Shown piece by piece: positions 24,344 to 31,634 of a stretch of 33,601 nucleotides of DNA. Within the stretch, counting starts at the first letter, position 1; every line of letters starts with the position of its first letter. The stretch spans positions 1 through 33,601 of the forward strand of contig CACYWN010000032.1 of the NCBI GenBank assembly GCA_902778105.1, written 5' to 3'. A program made the position numbers and the translations under genes. The notes beneath the pieces are model-generated. The model saw only the letters and a list, made by a program, of their open reading frames with translations, had not been told where the DNA came from and made no database searches. This DNA comes from an uncultured Bacteroidia bacterium (GTDB taxonomy: Bacteria; Bacteroidota; Bacteroidia; Bacteroidales; UBA932).

Positions 24344-26181
24344 TAGCCCAGTTCCGTAGCGGTCAGGCCATACACATACACGGTGCCCGTGGCATCCGTC
24401 AGGTCGAAGTTGCCGTAGGTCGTGTTGATGGTGCCACCGATCGTACCCACAAGTTCGTACACCTGGGAGTCGGACTCGGGAGCCGCATTGAACTCAGCGA
24501 TGGTCACCGCCTTCACTTCACCCGTATCCGGGCCCGGAGGCGTGCCGCCGTCGTTCAGGGAATACAGATAGGCCTTTCCGGCCACCGTCTCGGGCGTATT
24601 GCCGCGATAGTTCATCAGCTGACCGCAGACGACGACTTCGTCACCCACCTTGATATCCGTGCCGGAAGTGTACTTCACATTGCCGAGATACAGGATGCGG
24701 TAGCAGTAGAACTCGTCGGTCTGGGTACCGTCGTCGGAAATCCAGAACGAGGCGTTTCCGAAGGTACCGCTCTGACCGAAGGTGCCGTTGTCTGCGATGC
24801 GGGAAATCTTGCCCTTCACATACACTTCACCCGTGGTGTCATACTCCGTATTGGACGTCCAGGTAAGGTTCTTGACGGCATTGGCAGCACCGAGGGCGTT
24901 GTACGGATCGCTGACGGTACCGGTTCCCTTGGCTTCGCCGGAAGGACCCGGAGGCGTGACACCGCCGCCCGTATCACCGTTCAGGGAGTACACATAAGCC
25001 TTGCCGGCCACCGTCTCGGGCGTGTTGCCGCGATAGTTCATGAGCTGGCCGCAGATGATGACTTCGTCGCCGACCTTGATGTCGGTCTGGCCGCTCTGAT
25101 ACTTCTGGTTCCCCAGATACAGGACCCGGAAGCAGTAGAACTCACCGGCAGAAGTGCCGTCCTCGGAAATGTAGAACGAGGCATTGCCGAAGGTGCCGCC
25201 CTGGGTGAAGGTGCCGTTGTCCGCGATGCGGGAAATCTTGCCCTTCACATACACTTCACCCGTGGTGTCGTAGGTATTATTGTCCGTCCAAGTAAGGGAC
25301 GCGACAGCCGCCATGGCACCTGCCGGGTTGTACGGATCGTCGAGGGTACCGGTACCCTTCGCCTCTCCGGCCGGCGTGGGAGCGCCACCGTCACTGACAC
25401 CGTTCAGTTCATACAGGAAGGAACTGCCCTGCACGGTCTCCGGGGTGTTGCCCTTGTAATTGACGACCTTGCCGCATACGATGACCTCGTCGCCCACCTT
25501 GATGTCGGTCTGGCCCGCCTGGAATTTCTTGTTTCCGAGGTACAGGATGCGGTAGCAGTAGAACTGGTTGTTCGTGGAACCGTCATCGGAGATGTAGAAC
25601 GTGGCGTTGCCGAAGGTGCCGCCCTCGGTGAAGGTACCGGCATCGGCGATCTGGGAGATGATACCCTTCACGAACACCGCGTCGGGACTCTGTACATCGG
25701 AGCCGAGGGTTTTGACATACTTGTTGACCCCGGCCACGGTGAACGGGTTCTCCAGGGTTCCTACGACCTCCTCACCCTTCTCACCCGCCTGGGTGATATA
25801 GAGGGTCTTGTAATCGTAGTTGATGTTGAACTTGATCTGCTTGGCGCGGTTGTAACCGGCATTTTCCAGGATGGTGACCTTGGCGCTCTGCGCCGAGCCC
25901 GTCCCTTCACCGGCATCCGGCGTGACGGCAATCCAGGGAACCTCATCGGCATCCCACTCGATCTCCGCCGTCCAGTCCCGGGTGGCGGTCACGCTGAGGT
26001 TGAGGACCGTGAGTTCCTTGTCGGCCGCGAAGGATGCCTTCTTGGTCTCGTTGTCGACCGTGAGTCCCGACCCGTCGATCTTGATGGACGGGAGGTCGTA
26101 GTCGGCTTCTTCCTGCCGGCAGCCGGTAAAGAGCGCGGCTGCAGCGGCAAGCAGGGTAAGGAAGCGTGTACTGAATTTCAT
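24052..26181 (-). CDS. BACON and OB-fold repeat lipoprotein, second of pair (frameshifted near its C-terminus)
   Basis: From ATG 26181 the signal MKFSTRFLTLLAAAAALFTGC (Cys21) gives a lipoprotein. A BACON-type domain spans ~25-150. Three ~130-residue OB-like repeats follow, each with the pattern PY/PF start, VKGKISRIADNGTF, GTFGNASFYIS, FYCYRILYLGN, DIKVGDEVVVCGQLMNY and RGNTPETV (about 25750-25400, 25355-24965 and 24925-24540). Next come modules of a second type (AEFNAAPESDSQVYELVG...TYGNFDLTD), the first shortened in frame to LGYEKVGGG. In the next module the frame is lost after KSYASL, and it ends at a TGA at 24052-24054. The rest continues in another frame. OB folds commonly bind nucleic acid or sugars, and neighbouring nuclease genes favour the former. 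The ATG of 26181 lies 15 bp after the upstream stop. Confidence 0.82.
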   Translation of the reverse strand: MKFSTRFLTLLAAAAALFTGCRQEEADYDLPSIKIDGSGLTVDNETKKASFAADKELTVLNLSVTATRDWTAEIEWDADEVPWIAVTPDAGEGTGSAQSAKVTILENAGYNRAKQIKFNINYDYKTLYITQAGEKGEEVVGTLENPFTVAGVNKYVKTLGSDVQSPDAVFVKGIISQIADAGTFTEGGTFGNATFYISDDGSTNNQFYCYRILYLGNKKFQAGQTDIKVGDEVIVCGKVVNYKGNTPETVQGSSFLYELNGVSDGGAPTPAGEAKGTGTLDDPYNPAGAMAAVASLTWTDNNTYDTTGEVYVKGKISRIADNGTFTQGGTFGNASFYISEDGTSAGEFYCFRVLYLGNQKYQSGQTDIKVGDEVIICGQLMNYRGNTPETVAGKAYVYSLNGDTGGGVTPPGPSGEAKGTGTVSDPYNALGAANAVKNLTWTSNTEYDTTGEVYVKGKISRIADNGTFGQSGTFGNASFWISDDGTQTDEFYCYRILYLGNVKYTSGTDIKVGDEVVVCGQLMNYRGNTPETVAGKAYLYSLNDGGTPPGPDTGEVKAVTIAEFNAAPESDSQVYELVGTIGGTINTTYGNFDLTDATGTVYVYGLTATELGYEKVGGGDEPQPSGVKAVSIADFNAAPESDSQVYELVGTIGGSINTTYGNFDLTDETGTVYVYGLTATNLGYGAKNDKSYASLARRWAAVTNRSLPA

Positions 26182-26196
26182 ATGATGGATCATTGG

Positions 26197-28083
26197 TTAT
26201 TCGGTTTTACCGTTGAGGGAATACAGGTAGGCCTTGCCGGATACGGTTTCCGGGGTATTGCCCTGGTAGTTCATCAGTTTGCCGTAGATGACCACGTCAT
26301 CTCCTACCCTGATGTCGGTCTTGCCTTCCGTGAACTTCACGTTCCCGAGGTACAGGGCACGGAACACATAGAACTCGCCATCGCCGGTGCCGTCCGCTGA
26401 CAGATAGAAGGAGGCGTTGCCGTAAGTACCACCCTCGGTGTAGGTGCCCTTGCTCGCAATCTTGCAGATCTTGCCTTTCACATACACCTCGTCCGTGGAC
26501 TCGTAATCCGTGTTGCTGGTCCACTTGAGATCCTTCACCGCCGCAGCCGCTTCGGAGGGCGTGTAAGGATTGCCCAGCGTACCCTTTTCGTTGGCACCCG
26601 CGATCTTGGTCGCGATGACATTGAGGTACTGGACCCCGTCGTACAGACTGGAACCGTTGTAGTAGCCGGTCACGGTGACGGACTGCCCGTCGAACGCGGC
26701 GACGCCGAGGTCATCGACCGGATAGACGATCCTGCCCTGCCTGACTTTGGGATCCACGCCGTCGATCTCCACGTTAAAGTACTTGTCGGACTTCCTGAGG
26801 ACACCCGTGAACTGGATGTACTCGGCGACGGAGGCCTCGTAGGTGAGCGCATCGGCCGTGATATCCTTGCCGGCAGGCTGGTCCCACGCAGCCTTGTCGG
26901 TCTTCACGACGGACGTGACGGTAGCCAGTTCGGGAACACCGTTGTAGGTGGTCTTCGTGGCAAGCACTTTCACCACATCACCCAGTTCGACGGGGTTGGC
27001 GCCATTGTCATAGACATAGATGGCCGTGGTCATGTCGGAGATGACGAAGCCCTTGGCGGTCATGGCCACGACGACGGACTCAAGCGTCTCCACGCCGGAA
27101 TTGTCCGGCAGGGCGACGATCTCGGTCACGGACTGGCCGGTGGGCGGGATGCCCGGCTGGCTGACGGATACGCTCTTGGAGGAGTTCGTCGCCTTGAACA
27201 CGATGTTCGCGGTACGGGCTGCCGTGGTCGTATTGGCCTCGTAGGCAAAGGTATAGACGGCAGCGTCGCCTTCGCCGGCGGCGATGTCGGTCACCTTGAT
27301 CCAGTCGGCGGAAGGAAGGACCGCCATGCCATTGGCCTTGGAGACCACGGAAAGGGTGAAGGTGCCAGCCTCGGCGCTCTCGAGCGCAATTTCGGACGGG
27401 GTGACTTCGATCAGAGACTTTTCGACCGCGATCAGCGTAGCGTCCACCAGTTCCAGGGTGGTTCCGTTATAGAGCGTGCGCGGGCCCTGGACGGTAATCA
27501 CGTCACCGGCCTCCACACCGAAGGTGCTCCAGCCGCCGGCATCCTTCGGATACTGGCCCTTGGCATTGAACAGGCCGTAGATGTAGATGGAACCGGTCTC
27601 GTCTTCGATGTAGAGGTTGCCGTAGTTCGTATTGGCGATGGTGGTCACGGTACCGCGGATGCGGAAGACCTCACCGTCCTTGCCGGCCGTGACCTGGGCG
27701 ATCGTGGAGATCGGGGCCTCCACGGCACCAGGACCTTCCTGGATCACGGTGAAACGCTGCTTCTGGCCCGCCACGCTGACCAGCAGGTTGGCCGTCCGCT
27801 CGGAGTTGCCCGGATTCGCATCGGCGGCGAAGACGATGTGGTCGGTGCCGGCCGAGCCGGACATCGGGGAGATGGTTAGCCAGTCGGGAACGGACTCCGC
27901 GTCAAAGGACCAGGGAGCCGTGGCCGTGAAACCTGTGGAGGTGATGCCGCCCGCAAGGGGGATCCCCAGATAGGACTGCTCCACCTTGAATTCGGGGATG
28001 GAGGAAATGACCTGCTCCTGCGCGCAGCCGGCGGCAAGCGCCGCACCGGCGAGGATGGAAAGGATAAAATGCTTGAATTTCAT
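26197..28083 (-). CDS. BACON and OB-fold repeat lipoprotein, first of pair
   Basis: The 628-residue lipoprotein has the signal MKFKHFILSILAGAALAAGC (Cys20). Two BACON-like beta-sandwich domains (~35-115 with PDWLTISPMSGSAG, and ~225-310 with ADWIKVTDIAAGEGDAA) alternate with OB-like domains. The first is FRIRGTVTTIANTNYGNLYIEDETG, the second covers VVVAMTAKGFVISDMTTAIYVYDNG. The last (~510-628) is closely related to the repeats of the next gene (VKGKICKIASKG, GNASFYLSADG, GDDVVIYGKLMNY). The shared C-terminal module shows that the two genes arose by duplication. It follows the Oar-like receptor by 19 bp and precedes its paralogue by 15 bp. A surface ligand-capture role for the receptor is inferred; no enzymatic motif is visible. 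Confidence 0.85.
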   Translation of the reverse strand: MKFKHFILSILAGAALAAGCAQEQVISSIPEFKVEQSYLGIPLAGGITSTGFTATAPWSFDAESVPDWLTISPMSGSAGTDHIVFAADANPGNSERTANLLVSVAGQKQRFTVIQEGPGAVEAPISTIAQVTAGKDGEVFRIRGTVTTIANTNYGNLYIEDETGSIYIYGLFNAKGQYPKDAGGWSTFGVEAGDVITVQGPRTLYNGTTLELVDATLIAVEKSLIEVTPSEIALESAEAGTFTLSVVSKANGMAVLPSADWIKVTDIAAGEGDAAVYTFAYEANTTTAARTANIVFKATNSSKSVSVSQPGIPPTGQSVTEIVALPDNSGVETLESVVVAMTAKGFVISDMTTAIYVYDNGANPVELGDVVKVLATKTTYNGVPELATVTSVVKTDKAAWDQPAGKDITADALTYEASVAEYIQFTGVLRKSDKYFNVEIDGVDPKVRQGRIVYPVDDLGVAAFDGQSVTVTGYYNGSSLYDGVQYLNVIATKIAGANEKGTLGNPYTPSEAAAAVKDLKWTSNTDYESTDEVYVKGKICKIASKGTYTEGGTYGNASFYLSADGTGDGEFYVFRALYLGNVKFTEGKTDIRVGDDVVIYGKLMNYQGNTPETVSGKAYLYSLNGKTE

Positions 28084-28102
28084 ATCGTTACGCGCTTACA
28101 GG

Positions 28103-31100
28103 TTAATTGAAAAGATACTTGATACCAACCTGCATGTACCAGCAGTTACCCAGGGAGTGCTGGTAGTCCCAGGTCTTGACGCCGGGATCCACCATCGTGG
28201 AGAACACGGGAACGCCGTCCGGATCCGTCCGTTCGTACTTGAGGATCTTGGCGTTGCCGCTGGCATTGGGGACATCGGGGTTGAAGCCCTTCGTCACGCC
28301 CCAGCGGGAATTGAACAGGTTGCTGACGTTCTGGACGTCCAGGCTCACCTGGAGGGTGTTGCGGACACTGCCCACCTTCACGATGAAGTCGTGCGCGAAG
28401 CGGAAGTCGAACACGTGGCGCATCGGCTGGTTCACGGCATAGGCTTCGGCATACTGACCGGCGTGCGTCCTCAGATACTTGTCCTGGTCTGCGAAAGCCC
28501 AGTAGGCATTGGCGCTTTCTTCGTCGATGAAGCGGATCTCGCTCTTGTCCTTCGGAATATACATCAGGTCGTAGGCATTGCCGTCACCGTTGATGTCGTT
28601 GGCATAGATGTAACTGTTGCCCGAGTAGCGGAGGCCCTCATAGAACAGGCTCCAGTGGTTGTGTGCGGCGTCGGTGTAGGCGACGGAGGCCATGAGACGG
28701 TCGGGCAGATTGTAGGAGGAGTTGTGGAGGATGTTGTAGTTAGGACCGTCCACGGAAGGGATATACTTCCAGGCGGCGGAGGCATTGGAGCCCGGCATGC
28801 CGGTCACTTCCTTGCTCACGGTGTGGGTGTAGGCCGCCGTAATGCTGAGGTTCTGCATCGGCTGGGCGTTCAGGGAAACGGTAGCGATGGATCCCCAGCC
28901 CTTGTTCGTGTTGGTGAGCACGTAGGCGTCCTTCGTGGTGTACCGGTAATCGGAAGGATAGATGTGGCGGTTGTCCGCCCCGTTGAAGGTAACCCAGCCG
29001 GCATTGTCCTCCGGGATGTTGTAGTTGGTGAGCATCACGCCGTTGATGGTCTTGTTGAAGATGTACTCGGCACTGATGGTCAGCGGGAAATCGAACGGGA
29101 AGGCGTAATCGACGGCCAGGGAACTCTTCCACACCTGAGGCATCTTGAAGTTGTAGTCCACGCCGGCGACTTCGCTCGGGGCGGGGGCCGTCTCCGGGGT
29201 GATGGTGGTCGGGTACTTGGCCGCGTCGATGCCGTTGAGGATGTTGAGGATGTCCCAACGGTCGGTCACGAGATGGCCGCCCGGCATCATCTGACTCAGG
29301 ATGGCGGGATCCTTCATCCGGGTCAAACGGCCCTTCACGATACCGGCGTTGGTCGGCATGTTGGTGAAGAACACCAGCGGAATACGTCCGGAGAAGAGGC
29401 CGGTGCCGCCGCGGAACTTCAGACTCTTGTCGCCGAAGACATCCCAGGAGAAGCCCAGACGAGGACTCACCTGGATGCTAGGCTTGGGCCACTTGCCGGT
29501 GTCCACGTGACGGCCGCCGTAATCGAGCTTATAGGTCTCGTTGTTCGTCATGACGTCCTTGTTGTTGAAGGACAGGTTGTCCAGACGGAGGCCGGCGGTG
29601 AGCTTGAAGCGGTCGTTCACGGTCCATTCGTCCTGGACATAGGCGCCGATCTGGGCGAAACGGACTTTGGCTGAAGGATATTCATCCCCGTCGAAGCCCC
29701 AGTCGTAAGCCATTTCGATCGGAGCGTGGCCAGACATGAAATCGCTCATGCTGGCGAACCGGAACATGCCGGTACCGTTACGCATGTAGGTGTTGAGCGC
29801 CATCTGGGCCTCGACGGTGGCACCTGCCATCACCTTGTGGGAACCGAAGTACATGGTAACGTCGTCCTTGATGTTCAGGACGGTGTTCTGCACCTTGTTA
29901 CGGTAGGTGAAGAGTTCGGTACCGAAGTCCATGTAAGGCTCGTTGGCATAGTCGGAACCCAGGTCGCCGGCGAGGATTTCCACGAACGGGAAGAAACCGC
30001 CGTCGTTGCCGCGGACATCCTGGATGTCGGAATAGGTGACGAGAAGCTGGTTCGAAACGCGGTCGCCGAAACGGCTGTTGAGGTCGGCGGAGACGGTCCA
30101 GAGATTGTTCATCTGGTTGTACAGCGAGTTGGAGAAGACCAGGCCGTACTTGGACGCCATGCCGAAGCTCATGTCGGACACGTCACGGGACGTGGACGGA
30201 GCGTTCCATTTGTTGTTTTTCGTATAGTTGTACCGGAGGGCCAGCTTGTGATTCCGGTTGATGTTCCAGTCAATGCGGGCGAGGAGCTTCAGGTTGCCCT
30301 GGTCCTTGTTGTAGTTGTTGTAGGAACCCGGATCGTAGTTGTAGTTCTTGATGAGGAAGTCCTTCATCTGCTGGGCCTCGGACTCCCGGACTCGGGTGAT
30401 CATGCGGGTCTCGTCCTCGACACCGTCCTGGGAAGGACGCCACTTGATGATTTCAGAAGGGCTCGGGGTGCGTTCGGCGTTGACGAAGAAGAACAGTTTG
30501 TTCTTGATGATCGGTCCGCCCAGGGTGAAGCCGTACGTGGTCTGGCTCTCCGGGGTACGCTCGAGGTCGACACCGTCAATCCGGTTGCCGTGCATGTTCT
30601 CGTTCTGGTAATAGACATAGGCCGTACCCTTGAACGTGTTCGTGCCGGACTTGGTGATAGCGTTGATACCGCCGCCGATGAAGTTCGACTGACGGACATC
30701 ATACGGGGACACGACGACCTGCATTTCCTCGATGGCATCGATGGAAATCGGATTGCCGCCGCCCGGGAGGGCCGGCGAAAGGCCGAAGTTGTTGTTCACG
30801 TTGGCACCGTCCACGGTGAAGTTGGTGGAACGTCCGGAGCTGCCGGAGAAGTTCATCCCGTTACCGCCGTAGGGCGAGAGCTTGGCCATGTCGGAGAAAC
30901 TCCGGCTGATGGTGGGCATCTCGATCATCTGGCGGGAGGAGATGTTGGTGGAAGCACCGGTCTTCTCGACAGCCGTAAACTTGGAGGTGGGGGCTGCGAT
31001 GACGACAGCTTCCGAGAGGAATTCGGAGGATTCCGGAAGCTGTGCGTTCAGGTTGAAGGTTTCGGCCAGGGACAGGGTCACATCGGTGTAGTTCACCTGC

Positions 31101-31366
31101 TGGTAGCCCAGGCAGGAAACCTCGACCCGGTACGGGCCGCCGGTACGCATACCCTGGATGGTATACAGGCCGTCCGCGTTGGTGATGGAGCCATAGGTTG
31201 TACCGGAAGGCTCGTGGATGGCCACGATGGCGGCGCCGATCACCGGCTCCCCGTTCTGGTCCACCACACGGCCGCCGAGGGACGAAGTGGTCACCTGGGC
31301 GGAGGCGGCGATGCCTGCGAACGCTGCAAAGCACGCAAGCACAAGGCTTTTGAAGGGATTTCTCAT
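28103..31366 (-). CDS. Oar-like TonB-dependent receptor
   Basis: The 1087-residue outer-membrane protein has the signal peptide MRNPFKSLVLACFAAFAGIAASAQ. A carboxypeptidase-like regulatory domain follows (SLGGRVVDQNGEPVIGAAIVAI to ~115), then a plug with VDGANVNNNFGL and GGINAITKSGTNTFKGTAYVY, then GGPIIKNKLFFFVNAERT. These are hallmarks of the Oar/OmpA-related TonB-dependent transporter group. The long barrel ends in VGIKYLFN, an outer-membrane-type last strand. Oar-like receptors import or assemble proteins and other large ligands in Bacteroidetes and myxobacteria. It is the first gene of the run and has a well-formed promoter. The downstream lipoproteins could be its surface partners. Confidence 0.93.
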   Translation of the reverse strand: MRNPFKSLVLACFAAFAGIAASAQVTTSSLGGRVVDQNGEPVIGAAIVAIHEPSGTTYGSITNADGLYTIQGMRTGGPYRVEVSCLGYQQVNYTDVTLSLAETFNLNAQLPESSEFLSEAVVIAAPTSKFTAVEKTGASTNISSRQMIEMPTISRSFSDMAKLSPYGGNGMNFSGSSGRSTNFTVDGANVNNNFGLSPALPGGGNPISIDAIEEMQVVVSPYDVRQSNFIGGGINAITKSGTNTFKGTAYVYYQNENMHGNRIDGVDLERTPESQTTYGFTLGGPIIKNKLFFFVNAERTPSPSEIIKWRPSQDGVEDETRMITRVRESEAQQMKDFLIKNYNYDPGSYNNYNKDQGNLKLLARIDWNINRNHKLALRYNYTKNNKWNAPSTSRDVSDMSFGMASKYGLVFSNSLYNQMNNLWTVSADLNSRFGDRVSNQLLVTYSDIQDVRGNDGGFFPFVEILAGDLGSDYANEPYMDFGTELFTYRNKVQNTVLNIKDDVTMYFGSHKVMAGATVEAQMALNTYMRNGTGMFRFASMSDFMSGHAPIEMAYDWGFDGDEYPSAKVRFAQIGAYVQDEWTVNDRFKLTAGLRLDNLSFNNKDVMTNNETYKLDYGGRHVDTGKWPKPSIQVSPRLGFSWDVFGDKSLKFRGGTGLFSGRIPLVFFTNMPTNAGIVKGRLTRMKDPAILSQMMPGGHLVTDRWDILNILNGIDAAKYPTTITPETAPAPSEVAGVDYNFKMPQVWKSSLAVDYAFPFDFPLTISAEYIFNKTINGVMLTNYNIPEDNAGWVTFNGADNRHIYPSDYRYTTKDAYVLTNTNKGWGSIATVSLNAQPMQNLSITAAYTHTVSKEVTGMPGSNASAAWKYIPSVDGPNYNILHNSSYNLPDRLMASVAYTDAAHNHWSLFYEGLRYSGNSYIYANDINGDGNAYDLMYIPKDKSEIRFIDEESANAYWAFADQDKYLRTHAGQYAEAYAVNQPMRHVFDFRFAHDFIVKVGSVRNTLQVSLDVQNVSNLFNSRWGVTKGFNPDVPNASGNAKILKYERTDPDGVPVFSTMVDPGVKTWDYQHSLGNCWYMQVGIKYLFN

Positions 31367-31404
31367 AAGGTTATTGTGGTTTTGTGTTCTTGTTCCTTAA
31401 CTTG

Positions 31405-31436
31405 CGAATTTAACCAATATTTCGGAAAAGCACAAA
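31405..31436 (-). promoter_or_regulatory. Promoter of the eight-gene minus-strand operon
   Basis: Read on the minus strand, TTTG (31436-31433) and TAAATTCG (31412-31405) are separated by 20 bp, a near-consensus Bacteroidetes promoter. The leader to the ATG at 31366 is about 35 bp and A-rich. The end of an insertion sequence begins 4 bp upstream of the -33 box, so any native upstream activator site has been displaced. Confidence 0.75.
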
Positions 31437-31440
31437 TAAA

Positions 31441-31457
31441 GGGGCTGACTCAAAAGT
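31441..31457 (+). repeat. Left terminal inverted repeat of the insertion sequence
   Basis: GGGGCTGACTCAAAAGT matches the reverse complement of the right end, GAGGGTGACCAAAAAGT, at 13 of 17 positions. This defines the outer edge of the element, 4 bp from the operon promoter. Confidence 0.65.
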
Positions 31458-31474
31458 GAGTCGGCCTCTTTTTT
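31443..31474 (+). terminator. Inward-pointing terminator at the left end of the element
   Basis: GGCTGACTCA (31443-31452) pairs with TGAGTCGGCC (31457-31466) around a 4-base loop and is followed by TCTTTTTT. Read on the plus strand it would stop transcripts entering the element from outside. On the minus strand only CCTTTATTTG follows the stem, so it is a weaker terminator for transposase transcripts. Confidence 0.7.
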
Positions 31475-31497
31475 GTGAGGGGTGTGAGGTGTCCGGG

Positions 31498-31609
31498 GGA
31501 CTCCGCTTCGCTCCGGCCCCTCCCAACGTCTCCTGCGTCCCCGCAAGCGGGAACTTGTATCCGTCGGGCCCCTCCCCCTATACTTGTCCGGGGGTGGACA
31601 AGCCCCCGG
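31498..31609 (+). repeat. Left copy of the subterminal inverted repeat
   Basis: This is a GC-rich block with GGCCCCTCCCA, GTCTCCTGCGTCCCCGC, GCGGGAACTTGTATCC, CGGGCCCCTCCCCCT and TGTCCGGGGGTGGACA. Each occurs in the same order on the opposite strand in the right copy. It holds its own hairpins (CCCCGC/GCGGG; TGTCC/GGACA). No coding function is seen in the 31475-31634 stretch. Confidence 0.8.
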
Positions 31610-31634
31610 ACACCTCATACCCCTCACAAGTGCC

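Noticed and set aside
24052-25800. CRISPR-like or satellite interpretation of the repeats
   Set aside because: The repeats are long (about 250-400 bp), coding, diverged in a protein-like way, and have no uniform spacers or cas genes near them.
31475-31634. Small open frames in the left subterminal block of the insertion sequence
   Set aside because: Their peptides (Pro, Arg and Cys-rich) arise from GC-rich repeats and recur on the other arm in inverse orientation. There is no start signal or conserved domain.
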